This document shows positions 56,554-64,000 of a stretch of 64,000 nucleotides of DNA, piece by piece. The position numbers were made by a program, and so were the translations under genes. Each line of letters opens with the position of its first letter. The first letter of the stretch is position 1. Origin of the DNA: Pseudomonas beijingensis (GTDB lineage Bacteria; Pseudomonadota; Gammaproteobacteria; Pseudomonadales; Pseudomonadaceae); contig NZ_CP117425.1 in the NCBI RefSeq assembly GCF_030687295.1, positions 5,274,001 to 5,338,000 on the forward strand, given 5' to 3'. The notes beneath the pieces were generated by a model. It was given only the letters and a program-made list of their open reading frames with translations. It had not been told where the DNA came from and made no database searches.

Positions 56554-56868
56554 GCCTCGAACCCCCCCTCAAGCCAAATAATACATTGTGGCTAGGGTGA
56601 TCTCCTGTGGGAGCAAGGCTTGCCCGCGATGCAGACGACACGGTTTCCGAGGACCGAGGTGCCTGCATCGCGGGCAAGCCTTGCTCCCACAGATAAATCT
56701 CCTAGCCACAAATAGTGTTCGGCTTTGGTTCTGTTTATCCGACCATGTAGGACTCTCGAGTGAGGCTACGTTGCCTTGCGTCACTGCCTACAACTACGCC
56801 AGAATCCGCCGGCTTGTGCGCCTAACCTCCTGTCGATAACTTGTTTCCCGTCACTGCCCATCAGTGAT
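56554..56868. other. intergenic region after opmQ
   Basis: No gene supported. It contains a REP pair (56587-56710), then ~140 bases with a small hairpin TCACTG-CCCAT-CAGTGA (56851-56867) just before the structured leader. A promoter for the DUF6124 gene should lie here, but I do not see a convincing hexamer pair. Confidence 0.5.
56587..56710. repeat. extended REP doublet, AAGGCTTGC variant
   Basis: Inverted arms GTGGGAGCAAGGCTTGCCCG and its complement enclosed by outer arms TGTGGCTAGG(G)TGAT and AT(A)AATCTCCTAGCCACA, the same nested plan as the element at 7915. Confidence 0.85.
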
Positions 56869-57071
56869 CGGGTCTGCAAGCCCGACGAAATACCAGGCGC
56901 ATAGCCACAAGCCAATCGACACGTCCGTGTCGCTCAATGGCGGCTGTGTGCGGGAGACCTTCGGGTCTGCCGGGTTCCTGGTTTCCCGGTCTTGCAGACC
57001 CGCGCATAGCTGCCACCCATCATCTGCAAGTGATGTCTGGCAGCGCCCTTTGAATAATCAGGAGCTGCACC
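56869..57071 (+). ncRNA. structured leader RNA upstream of the DUF6124 gene, candidate switch
   Basis: The ~200 bases before the DUF6124 start fold into a dense set of stems. A 12-bp closing stem CGGGTCTGCAAG/CTTGCAGACCCG (56869-56880 with 56991-57002) encloses three hairpins: CGACAC-GTCC-GTGTCG (56917-56932, extended by GCCA/TGGC), AGACC-TTCG-GGTCT (56955-56968, a UUCG tetraloop) and CCGGG/CCCGG (56970-56989). A fifth stem GCTGCCA/TGGCAGC with inner CATCA/TGATG (57009-57044) follows. Its loop holds TCTGCAAG, identical to the closing-stem 5' strand, so it could compete for CTTGCAGA. The Shine-Dalgarno CAGGAG is 17 bases after the last stem. I do not know a named RNA family that matches. Confidence 0.65.
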
Positions 57072-57398
57072 ATGTTCAAGATCACCCCCAATCCTCCCGA
57101 AGGCGATTCCAAAAAACTCGACGAAGCCGCCGACCGCGCCCTCTCCTACTACCTCGACCCCAAACCTGAAAAACCCACTCCACCGCCGGGCCAGCTGTTC
57201 ACCGTTGCAGAGAGTGCGGACTTGGAATGCCTGCTGGCCAACCTCAGCGAAACCCTTGCCTCGGTCAATGTCATGGCCAACGAACTGGCCTTTGATCTGG
57301 AAGGCGCACGGCGGAGTTTTGCCCTGGGGATCCAGCAGATGGTCGAGCTGAGTGAGCTGCTGGCAAACCGTGCCTTGGACATTGCCGCGCCGCGTTAG
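57072..57398 (+). CDS. DUF6124 family protein
   Basis: A 108-residue protein with the family start MFKITPNPPEGDSKKLDEAADRALSYYL, a proline-rich linker (PKPEKPTPPPGQ) and a helical C-terminal half with ESLxxANLSETLASVNVMANELAFDLEGARRSFALGIQQMVEL. The family is small, soluble, multicopy and largely restricted to Pseudomonas; function unknown. It sits between opmQ and pvdP, where PAO1 has no extra gene. GGAG lies eight bases before the ATG, and a highly folded leader precedes it. Confidence 0.8.
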   Translation: MFKITPNPPEGDSKKLDEAADRALSYYLDPKPEKPTPPPGQLFTVAESADLECLLANLSETLASVNVMANELAFDLEGARRSFALGIQQMVELSELLANRALDIAAPR

Positions 57399-57430
57399 CA
57401 CCTCACACTAACCTCAAGCCAAGCGACATT

Positions 57431-57563
57431 TGTGGCGAGGGGATTTATCCCCGTTGGGCTGCGCAGCAGCCCCAAACCAGCTCCCTCAAAAATATCTGAC
57501 ACACCGAGGTGTTGATGATTGGGGCTGCTGCGCAGCCCAGCGGGGATAAATCCCCTCGCCACA
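57431..57563. repeat. REP doublet, second class
   Basis: Inverted arms TGTGGCGAGGGGATTTATCC and complement with inner GGCTGCGCAGCAGCC, between convergent DUF6124 and pvdP genes. Confidence 0.9.
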
Positions 57564-57605
57564 ACAGTGTTTGCCTTAAGTTCTGTGGACAGCGTGCAGA
57601 GGGAG

Positions 57606-59222
57606 TTAAACCGGTTTGGACTTGAGATTGCGCGCATACCACGGTCGTTGCGGCACACGGCGAAACAGTTCGGAGAGCTTTTTGTCATCGCTGCCGAACG
57701 TAATGCGCAGGGCAAGTTTCATGGTTTCCGGGTCCATTTCCACCGAGCGTCCGAGCTGCAGCCCCGGCGTGGTGCTGCAACCGTGGGTGTCCGGGCCCAG
57801 CCAAGGGTCGGCGATTTCCACCCAGCGGCCCGGGGCGAACCAGGGCACACCGCTGACCTTTAGCCGGCTCACTTCCCCCGGGTGGAAACGCTCGTGCGCG
57901 CGAAACCAGTCTTCGAGGCGGTCGTCGATCCAGCCGTGGAACGCCCAGAACACTGGGCTCACGTGGGAGGAAAACGGATCGCCGAGGAAGTCGTTTTCCG
58001 GGGCATACCAGCGCGCGGCGAAGTCGTCCGGGTCGCGGGCGAACGGCACTGGATGGCCGTTGGACGGGTCGCGCGGCACCGAGGCCCAGCGCATGTGCAG
58101 CCAGTCATGCAGGCCCAGTTCCACTTCTGAGCCGAACTGGCCCAGGGTCAGTTTCGACAGGTAGCGCGGGTCGCGATAGCGCGATTCCCAGACCTGGAAA
58201 TTGCTGTGGTAGGTCTCGGCGGTCTTGATGTCGCTGACCCACTGGGCGTATTGCTCATCGCCATCGGCCAGCCAGGTAGGCGGCAAGGCCGTGCCGTCGT
58301 GGTTGTCGAAATAGCGGGCGAACCCCTGGCGATCACGCTCCAGCTCCGGTTGCGGCAAAGGAAAGCGCGGCCACGACGGCAGCGGCTGGAACGAACGGGC
58401 GGTGCCGAGCATGTGCCGGTGCATGAAAAAGAAGTCCACCCCCGAGCCGTTGCGATCCTTGCGCGGGCCGCGGGCGTCGCGCTCCTGATCCCTTGGGCCG
58501 GGCTGCCAGCCAATGCCGCGCAGGGCATTGCGCTTGTCTTCGTCCAGGGTGTGCCATTTGTCCCGCGAGGCGTGCCAGAGCTGGTGGAACAACCGGTGCT
58601 CGGGCGACACCAGCCAGGCCAGCAGCGCCGGGCTCAGCGGCGTGCGCTCGCGGGCCTCGGGGAAGCGCTGCTTGACGGCGACGAACTGATTGTCCTGCTC
58701 AGGCAACGCCAAGGGACGGTCCAGGCGCAACGCCCGACCGCTGAGGGTGGCGCTGCCGGCATTGCCGAAGCCGGCCCAGACTTCGTCCAGGGTCATGATG
58801 AATTCATAGTCCGGCGCGTCCTGTCGAGTACTCACCAACCGCCAGCTCAGTTGCTTCGGGTCGGTGCCGGCCAAGTCGCCCAACACCCGGTAACGCGACT
58901 CATCGGCACCGCGCAAGCGTTCGGCGCTGTCGAGGTACCCCACCAGGCCACGGCCCCTTTGGCCGATATCGAGGAAGATCTGTAGATCGTCCTGGGGCAA
59001 GCCTTCGAGACCGGCGTCGCGGCCGGTGAAACGGATCGTCCAGATGCCCCGCAACGTATCGGCCCGGCGCTGACCCGCCACGTCGGCCACGTCGAACGAG
59101 GCCTCGCCGGGGGTGATGGTCGGGTCCGGCCGGGTCAGTTCGCGATGCCCGTAATACACCGCAGGCACGGCGGCACCGGTCAGCGCCAGGCCTGCCATGA
59201 ACCATCGTCGAGAAATCGTCAT
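57606..59222 (-). CDS. pvdP: pyoverdine maturation tyrosinase
   Basis: PvdP is the periplasmic copper tyrosinase that oxidises the ferribactin tyrosine and closes the pyoverdine chromophore. 538 residues. A twin-arginine signal SRRWFMAGLALTGAAVPA opens the protein. Copper-site histidine clusters are seen at RLFHQLWHASRDKWH, FFFMHRHMLG, LGLHDWLHMRW and SSHVSPVFWAFHGWIDDRLEDW. It is transcribed alone, divergent from pvdM, from its own PvdS box. Confidence 0.93.
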   Translation of the reverse strand: MTISRRWFMAGLALTGAAVPAVYYGHRELTRPDPTITPGEASFDVADVAGQRRADTLRGIWTIRFTGRDAGLEGLPQDDLQIFLDIGQRGRGLVGYLDSAERLRGADESRYRVLGDLAGTDPKQLSWRLVSTRQDAPDYEFIMTLDEVWAGFGNAGSATLSGRALRLDRPLALPEQDNQFVAVKQRFPEARERTPLSPALLAWLVSPEHRLFHQLWHASRDKWHTLDEDKRNALRGIGWQPGPRDQERDARGPRKDRNGSGVDFFFMHRHMLGTARSFQPLPSWPRFPLPQPELERDRQGFARYFDNHDGTALPPTWLADGDEQYAQWVSDIKTAETYHSNFQVWESRYRDPRYLSKLTLGQFGSEVELGLHDWLHMRWASVPRDPSNGHPVPFARDPDDFAARWYAPENDFLGDPFSSHVSPVFWAFHGWIDDRLEDWFRAHERFHPGEVSRLKVSGVPWFAPGRWVEIADPWLGPDTHGCSTTPGLQLGRSVEMDPETMKLALRITFGSDDKKLSELFRRVPQRPWYARNLKSKPV

Positions 59223-59268
59223 TGCCTTACCTGTGTTCGGCCCTGGAGCGGGCTTTATCCAAGCTAGA

Positions 59269-59292
59269 ACGATGAGGGGGCTGACAAATTTA
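59269..59292 (-). promoter_or_regulatory. PvdS iron-starvation box of pvdP
   Basis: Minus strand TAAAT, 16 bases, CGTTC. It lies 47 bases before the pvdP ATG. Confidence 0.85.
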
Positions 59293-59311
59293 TAGGGGCT
59301 GTGAAGGCCTC

Positions 59312-59453
59312 ATCGCGAGCAAGCTCGCTCCCACAATGGGTTTGAGTGCATTCGCAAGAAACCGGGCAACTGTAAGGTCGCCTCGCGAGCAAGCTTTGCT
59401 CCCACAGGGAATTTGCAACACGCCCACCTGTGGGAGCAAAGCTTGCTCGCGAT
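59312..59453. repeat. REP triplet
   Basis: Two arms in one orientation (TCGCGAGCAAGCTCGCTCCC, then TCGCGAGCAAGCTTTGCTCC) and one opposite arm of the AAAGCTTGC variant, placed between two divergent PvdS promoters. Confidence 0.88.
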
Positions 59454-59471
59454 GGCGGCCCCAAGGGCACC

Positions 59472-59495
59472 TAAATTTCCCGCCCGACCACTCGT
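59472..59495 (+). promoter_or_regulatory. PvdS iron-starvation box of pvdMNO
   Basis: CTAAAT, 16 bases after TAAAT, then CGTTC. It lies 63 bases before the pvdM ATG. Confidence 0.88.
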
Positions 59496-59557
59496 TCTCC
59501 CCAGATAGCAAAGGCCCCGCGCCTGTCCTTCCAAGGCGAACCTGACTGAGATCGGCA

Positions 59558-60928
59558 ATGACAACACCTCGTTCGAAAAAGGCTCTTTTCATCGGCCTGC
59601 CCCTGGCCCTGGCGTTGGCCGTCGGTGCAGGCGTCGCGGCCTGGGACCACTGGTGGCGGGACAATCCCGGCTACCCGGTCAACGTGATGAAAGAAGCCAG
59701 GGAACTGCACGAACGCCTGCTGTCCTTCGACAGCCACATCACCGTGCCGCTGGATTTCGGCACCGCCGGCAATGAAGCCGACAAGGACGGCAGCGGCCAG
59801 TTCGACCTGGTGAAAGCCAATCGCGGGCAGCTGTCCGGCGCGGCACTGACGGTGTTCGGCTGGCCCGAGATCTGGAACGGCCCCAACGCCCCGCACAAGC
59901 CCACCGCCGGTTTCGTCGAAGAGGCGCGCAACCAGCAGGAGGTGCGCTACAAGATCATCACCGGCCTGGTCCGGGACTTTCCCAACCAGGTCGCCATTGC
60001 CTACACCCCGGATGATTTCCGCCGCCTGCACGGCGAAGGCAAGTTCGCGATTTTCATCAGCATGCTCAACGCCTACCCCCTGGGCCACGACCTGAACCTG
60101 CTGGACCTGTGGACGGCGCGCGGCATGCGCATGTTCGGCTTCAGCTACATCGGCAATAACGACTGGGCCGACTCCTCACGACCGCTGCCGTTCTTCAACG
60201 ACTCGCCCGACGCCCTCGGCGGCCTCTCGGAGATTGGCAAGCAGGCGGTGACACGCCTGAACGACCTGGGCGTGATCATCGACGTGTCGCAGATGTCGAC
60301 CCAGGCCCTGGAGCAAGTCGCGCAACTGAGCCGCACGCCGCTGGTGGCCTCCCATTCGGCGCCACGGGCGATGGTCGACATCCCGCGCAACCTCAGCGAC
60401 AAGGAAATGCAACTGATCAAGGCCAGTGGCGGCGTGGTGCAGATCGTCGGTTTCTCCCAATACCTGCGCCCGCTGACGCAAAAGACCCAGGATAAACTCA
60501 ACGCCCTGCGCGAACGCTTCGACCTGCCGCCGCTGCCCAACCTGGCGATGGCACTGATGCCCGGCGATCCGATCATCGCCGCCTGGCCGGAACAGAAGTT
60601 CGGCGAATACGCCGGCCAGCTCTACGGCATCCTCGAAGAGGAACCCAAGGCCAGCCTCAAGGACCTGGGGGACGCCATCGACTACACCGTACGCAAGATC
60701 GGCATCGACCACGTCGGCATCAGCTCGGACTTCAACGAAGGCGGCGGTGTGAAAGGCTGGGAGAACGTCGGCGACATCCGCAACGTCACCGCCGAACTGC
60801 TGACCCGCGGCTACTCCGAAGCCGATATCGCCAAACTGTGGGGCGGCAATTTCCTGCGGGTCTGGGATCAGGTCCAGAAAGCCTCCCGCCCCGCCATCGC
60901 CTCGACCCAGAAGGCGGCCCAGCCATGA
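59558..60928 (+). CDS. pvdM: pyoverdine maturation dipeptidase-like protein
   Basis: A 456-residue periplasmic protein of the renal dipeptidase (M19) family, needed together with PvdP for ferribactin oxidation. An N-terminal anchor or signal (ALFIGLPLALALAVGAGVAAW) precedes the TIM-barrel domain. Metal-site elements include SFDSHITVPLDFG, VASHSAPRAM and HVGISSDFNEGGGV; the first motif has DSH instead of the DxH (DGHND) of true dipeptidases, so peptidase activity may be altered. Its stop overlaps the pvdN start (ATGA). Confidence 0.92.
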   Translation: MTTPRSKKALFIGLPLALALAVGAGVAAWDHWWRDNPGYPVNVMKEARELHERLLSFDSHITVPLDFGTAGNEADKDGSGQFDLVKANRGQLSGAALTVFGWPEIWNGPNAPHKPTAGFVEEARNQQEVRYKIITGLVRDFPNQVAIAYTPDDFRRLHGEGKFAIFISMLNAYPLGHDLNLLDLWTARGMRMFGFSYIGNNDWADSSRPLPFFNDSPDALGGLSEIGKQAVTRLNDLGVIIDVSQMSTQALEQVAQLSRTPLVASHSAPRAMVDIPRNLSDKEMQLIKASGGVVQIVGFSQYLRPLTQKTQDKLNALRERFDLPPLPNLAMALMPGDPIIAAWPEQKFGEYAGQLYGILEEEPKASLKDLGDAIDYTVRKIGIDHVGISSDFNEGGGVKGWENVGDIRNVTAELLTRGYSEADIAKLWGGNFLRVWDQVQKASRPAIASTQKAAQP

Positions 60929-62205
60929 ATGAGCGTCGCACCTTCCTGAAGCAGGCCGCAATCCTCGCTGCCGGCCTGCCCCTGGCTGCCAACCTGCCCG
61001 CCACGGCCGGCGCCGATCCCCTGCCACCGCTGCCCAAGGATAAATGGGCACAGCTGCGCTCACTGTTCGACCAAGACCCCGACTACCTGCACTTCTCCAA
61101 TTTCCTGGTCACCACCCACCCACGCCCGGTGCGCGAGGCCATCGAGCGGCACCGCGCCGCCCTGGATAAAAACCCCGGGCTGTTGATGGACTGGGACCTG
61201 GGCGTCACCGAAGAACGCGAGGAAAACGTCCGCACCTGGGCCGGTCGCTACCTGCAAGCGACCCCGAAGCAGATTGCCCTCACCGGCAGCACCACCGAAG
61301 GCCTGTCGATCATCTACGGCGGCGTCCATGTGGCAGCCGATCAGGAAATCCTCACCACCACCCACGAACATTACGCCACCCACACCATTCTCGACCTGCG
61401 CACCCGACGGGACGGCACCCGGGTACGCAAAATCAAGCTGTTCGAGAACGCCCACAACGCCAGCCACGAGGAAATCCTCACGGCCATCGAGCGCAACATC
61501 CGCCCGGAGACACGGGTGCTGGGCATGACCTGGGTGCATTCGGGCAGCGGCGTGAAGCTGCCCATCGACAAAATCGGTGCCCTGGTGGACAAGCACAACC
61601 TGGGCCGCAGCGATGAGCAACGGATCATCTACGTGGTGGACGGCGTGCACGGGTTCGGCGTCGAGGACCTGAACTTCCCGGCGATGAACTGCGACTTCTT
61701 CATCGCCGGCACTCACAAATGGATGTTCGGCCCGCGAGGCACCGGCCTGGTGTGCAGCCGTAGCGAAGAGGTCAAGTACGTCACACCGATCATTCCGACC
61801 TTCTCCGAAGCCACGGCGTTTTCCACCACCATGACGCCCGGCGGCTACCACGCCTTTGAACATCGCTGGGCGGCGAACGAAGCGTTCAAGTTGCACCTGC
61901 AACTGGGCAAGGCCGAAGTGCAGGCGCGCATCCACGCCCTCAACACCTACCTGAAAAAACAGCTGGAGGCACAGCCGCAGATCGAGCTGGTCACGCCCCT
62001 GAGCCCGGAGCTGTCAGCGGGTTTCAGCTTCTTCCGGGTCAAGGGCCGCGACAGCGATGAGGTCGCCGCCTACCTGATGAAGAACCGTGTGATCGCCGAC
62101 GCCGTGCATCGTGATGCGGGGCCGGTAATCCGCACCGCGCCGGGGTTGCTCAATACCGAAGCCGAGATCGATCGCTTCATGGGCTTGCTGGCCAAGACAC
62201 TCTGA
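60925..62205 (+). CDS. pvdN: pyoverdine side-chain PLP enzyme
   Basis: A 426-residue periplasmic PLP-dependent enzyme that turns the side-chain glutamate of pyoverdine into succinamide. A Tat signal (MNERRTFLKQAAILAAGLPLAANLPATAGA) is visible. The class V aminotransferase-like fold shows TGSTTEGLSIIYGG, VVDGVHGFGVEDLN and the PLP lysine in FFIAGTHKWMFGPRGTGLV. ATG at 60925 overlaps the pvdM stop by four bases. Confidence 0.94.
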   Translation: MNERRTFLKQAAILAAGLPLAANLPATAGADPLPPLPKDKWAQLRSLFDQDPDYLHFSNFLVTTHPRPVREAIERHRAALDKNPGLLMDWDLGVTEEREENVRTWAGRYLQATPKQIALTGSTTEGLSIIYGGVHVAADQEILTTTHEHYATHTILDLRTRRDGTRVRKIKLFENAHNASHEEILTAIERNIRPETRVLGMTWVHSGSGVKLPIDKIGALVDKHNLGRSDEQRIIYVVDGVHGFGVEDLNFPAMNCDFFIAGTHKWMFGPRGTGLVCSRSEEVKYVTPIIPTFSEATAFSTTMTPGGYHAFEHRWAANEAFKLHLQLGKAEVQARIHALNTYLKKQLEAQPQIELVTPLSPELSAGFSFFRVKGRDSDEVAAYLMKNRVIADAVHRDAGPVIRTAPGLLNTEAEIDRFMGLLAKTL

Positions 62206-62229
62206 ACCTGACTTTATCGAGAGAAATGG

Positions 62230-63105
62230 ATGAACAGTTTTTCCTTGACGCTACTCCCGGCACTGGCCCTCGCCGCCCTGCTGCCCTCCGGCGCCCAGGC
62301 CTCGCAACCGGGCCAGGTCTTTCGCGACTGCAAGGACTGCCCGGAAATGGTTGTGCTGCCCACCGGCACCTTCCAGATGGGCACCCCGGACGACGAAGTG
62401 GGCCGCGAGCCCGACGAAGGTCCGCTGCACCCGGTGACGTTTGCCAAGCCGCTGGCAATCAGTCGCTTCCAGGTGCTCAAGGGCGAATGGTTCGCGTACC
62501 TGCGCGACACCGGCTACACCATGCCCGACGGCGATGAACGACCCGGTCGGGCGTGCAAGGCTGGCATTCCGGACTACCAGGGCAGCGACCCGCGCAAGCA
62601 ATACACCGACCGGCACCCGGCGGTGTGCATGGATTTCGCCGAGGCCAATGCCTACGTGGCGTGGTTGTCGAAAAAGACCGGCAAGCACTACCGGCTGGTC
62701 AGCGAATCCCTGCGCGAGTACGCGGCACGCGGCGGCAGCACCGGGCCGTTCCCCTTCCCGTTCGATGAAGGCAAGGAATACAGCATCGCCCAGCACGCCA
62801 ACACCTACGGCGCGGCCGACGGCTACAACTTCACCGCCCCGGCCGGCAGCTTCGCGCCCAACGCCTTTGGTGTGTACGACATGCACGGCAACGTCTACGA
62901 ATGGACCGCCGATTGCTACAACGAAAACTACGTGGGTGCGCCGAGCGACGGCAGCGCCTGGCTGACCGGCAAGTGCGAGTTCAAGCGCATTCGCGGCAAC
63001 GACTGGGGTGAAGCACCGGTGTTCTCCCGCTCCGGCAACCGCAATGCGCTGGTGCCGGGTGATCGCGGCGACTGGATCGGTTTTCGGGTGGCGCGGGATA
63101 TGTAA
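62230..63105 (+). CDS. pvdO: pyoverdine maturation FGE-sulfatase-family protein
   Basis: A 291-residue periplasmic protein of the formylglycine-generating-enzyme/sulfatase-modifying fold, required in PAO1 and P. fluorescens for the final oxidation of the chromophore. A Sec-type signal peptide (MNSFSLTLLPALALAALLPSGAQA) is followed by CPEMVVLPTGTFQMGTPDDEVGREPDEGP and the family C-terminus NAFGVYDMHGNVYEWTADCYN...SRSGNRNALVPGDRGDWIGFRVAR. Third gene of pvdMNO, 24 bases after pvdN. Confidence 0.94.
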   Translation: MNSFSLTLLPALALAALLPSGAQASQPGQVFRDCKDCPEMVVLPTGTFQMGTPDDEVGREPDEGPLHPVTFAKPLAISRFQVLKGEWFAYLRDTGYTMPDGDERPGRACKAGIPDYQGSDPRKQYTDRHPAVCMDFAEANAYVAWLSKKTGKHYRLVSESLREYAARGGSTGPFPFPFDEGKEYSIAQHANTYGAADGYNFTAPAGSFAPNAFGVYDMHGNVYEWTADCYNENYVGAPSDGSAWLTGKCEFKRIRGNDWGEAPVFSRSGNRNALVPGDRGDWIGFRVARDM

Positions 63106-63126
63106 ACCGAACGCAACGCGGCCCCA

Positions 63127-63245
63127 TGTGGAGCAAAGCTTGCTCGCGAGACCCCATGTGGGAGCAAAGCTTGCTCGCGATACAGACACCTCGATCTCAA
63201 AAAAGAACCGCGTTGCCTTCATCGCGGGCAAGCCTTGCTCCCACA
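63127..63245. repeat. REP triplet
   Basis: Two direct forward arms of the AAAGCTTGC variant (the first lacks one G in GTGGAGC) and one inverted arm. It fills the place between pvdO and pvdE where PAO1 has pvdF, and ends four bases before the pvdE box. Confidence 0.88.
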
Positions 63246-63248
63246 GGA

Positions 63249-63272
63249 TAAATTCCCTCCCCTCCCAATCGT
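63249..63272 (+). promoter_or_regulatory. PvdS iron-starvation box of pvdE
   Basis: ATAAAT, 16 bases after TAAAT (C/T-rich), then CGTTC. It lies about 104 bases before the pvdE ATG. Confidence 0.85.
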
Positions 63273-63375
63273 TCTACAGGTGGGCTCGCCCCAACCCGGC
63301 GTGCCGCCGTCCTCCAGCCATGTGGTGAATGCCCCGCGATGGCCTTCGCCCTTTTCATCTAGCAGGGAAACCTCC

Positions 63376-64000
63376 ATGAGCCAACCAAAACGCGGGGTGA
63401 TCAATGAATTGTTCACCCTGCTCAAACCCTTCCGGCTGATTGTCATCGGCGCCATCCTGCTGGGCATGGTCGGTGGCCTGAGCGTGACCGTGCCGCTGGC
63501 GACCATCAACCAGGTGCTGCACGCCGACGGTGGGCTGAGCCACACCGTGGTGGGCGTGTTCGCCGGGTTGTGCCTGCTGGCCCTGGTCAGTTCCATCTGT
63601 TCCGACATCGGCACCAACTACGTCGGCCAGAAGATCATCGCCAAGCTGCGCAAGGAGCTGGGGGAAAAAGTCCTGTCGGCACCCATCCAGCCGATCGAAC
63701 GCTACCGCAGCCATCGCCTGATCCCGGTGCTGACCCACGACGTCGACACCATCAGCGATTTCGCCTTCGCCTTCGCCCCCCTGGCCATCTCCCTGACCGT
63801 CACCCTAGGGTGCATGGGTTACCTGGCAGTGCTGTCGTGGCCGATGTTTCTGATGATGGTCGTGGCGATTGTCATCGGCACCGTGGTGCAGTACATCGCC
63901 CGCGGTCGTGGGATCAAGGGCTTCATGGAGGCTCGCGACTCCGAGGACGAATTGCAGAAGCACTACAACGCCATCGCCGAAGGCGCCAAGGAACTGCGCA
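63376..64000 (+). CDS. pvdE: pyoverdine precursor ABC exporter, N-terminal part (cut by window edge)
   Basis: Only the first 208 codons are present. PvdE exports acylated ferribactin from the cytoplasm to the periplasm. The visible part is the membrane domain of a cyclic-peptide-type ABC exporter: MSQPKRGVINELFTLLKPFRLIVIGAILLGMVGGLSVTV (helix 1), GVFAGLCLLALVSSIC (helix 2), and helices around 130-180 (LAISLTVTLGCMGYLAVL, MFLMMVVAIVIGTVVQY). The start follows AGGGAAACCTCC. The ATPase half lies beyond the right edge. Confidence 0.93.
   Translation, partial: MSQPKRGVINELFTLLKPFRLIVIGAILLGMVGGLSVTVPLATINQVLHADGGLSHTVVGVFAGLCLLALVSSICSDIGTNYVGQKIIAKLRKELGEKVLSAPIQPIERYRSHRLIPVLTHDVDTISDFAFAFAPLAISLTVTLGCMGYLAVLSWPMFLMMVVAIVIGTVVQYIARGRGIKGFMEARDSEDELQKHYNAIAEGAKELR

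Larger units (their letters stand above)
59223..59557. other. pvdP/pvdM divergent region
   Basis: A 335-base gap with a PvdS box for each direction (59269-59292 minus, 59472-59495 plus) and three REP arms between them. No gene is supported. Confidence 0.7.

Overview
The window is GC-rich chromosomal DNA from a fluorescent Pseudomonas, most likely of the P. fluorescens/P. corrugata group. Three things point there. The gene order at both ends matches P. aeruginosa PAO1 from memory (leuCD-methyltransferase-leuB; gltX-uvrB; pvdA-fpvI-pvdRT-opmQ-pvdP-pvdMNO-pvdE). A complete set of pyoverdine maturation genes is present. Intergenic gaps are saturated with REP palindromes of the type common in this group. 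No prophage, insertion sequence or CRISPR array was seen.

Layout. 0-4.5 kb: leucine biosynthesis (leuC, leuD, a SAM methyltransferase, leuB cut by the left edge) divergent from a LysR regulator. 4.6-7.9 kb: a five-PAS GGDEF/EAL protein. 8-12.2 kb: ibpA with a sigma-32 promoter and a ROSE RNA thermometer, dusC, a tandem REP array, and a TetR-hydrolase-thioesterase group. 12.3-18.3 kb: a Glu-Ala-Glu-Ala tRNA operon, gltX, uvrB and an aromatic aminotransferase. 18.5-22.3 kb: small unknown genes, tRNA-Asn, an AI-2E family permease and trhP/yegQ. 22.6-30.4 kb: a Cache chemoreceptor, a Na+/H+ antiporter, a BqsRS/CarRS-like two-component system with two PepSY proteins, a patatin and queD. 30.6-36.8 kb: a hydrolase, codBA behind a candidate sigma-54 promoter, a DapF-like protein that has lost both catalytic cysteines, and an MFS transporter. 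36.9-41 kb: a ferric-citrate fecIRA operon with a Fur box. 41-49.3 kb: an AhpD-like protein, an MscS channel with a cyclic-nucleotide domain, a pirin, and a BvgS-like kinase with a pseudo-receiver and a LuxR-type regulator. 49.6-64 kb: the pyoverdine cluster pvdA, fpvI, pvdRT-opmQ, a DUF6124 gene, pvdP, pvdMNO and pvdE (cut by the right edge).

How the genes work together. Iron dominates the right half: Fur boxes precede both ECF sigma genes, and five PvdS-type iron-starvation boxes (TAAAT-N16-CGT) precede pvdA, pvdR, pvdP, pvdM and pvdE. Their products hydroxylate ornithine, export the precursor to the periplasm, mature the chromophore there and recycle the siderophore. fpvR and pvdF, which sit in this block in PAO1, are absent from it.

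Most notable. (1) A highly folded leader ahead of the DUF6124 gene contains an 8-nt segment that repeats one strand of its closing stem, which suggests a two-state RNA switch. (2) leuC, leuD and trhP, and probably the AI-2E permease, each carry a single extra base in a short G/C run, which looks more like sequence error than biology but needs checking. (3) The DapF-like protein has Ser at both catalytic positions. (4) A degenerate receiver is encoded between a BvgS-like kinase and its likely regulator.
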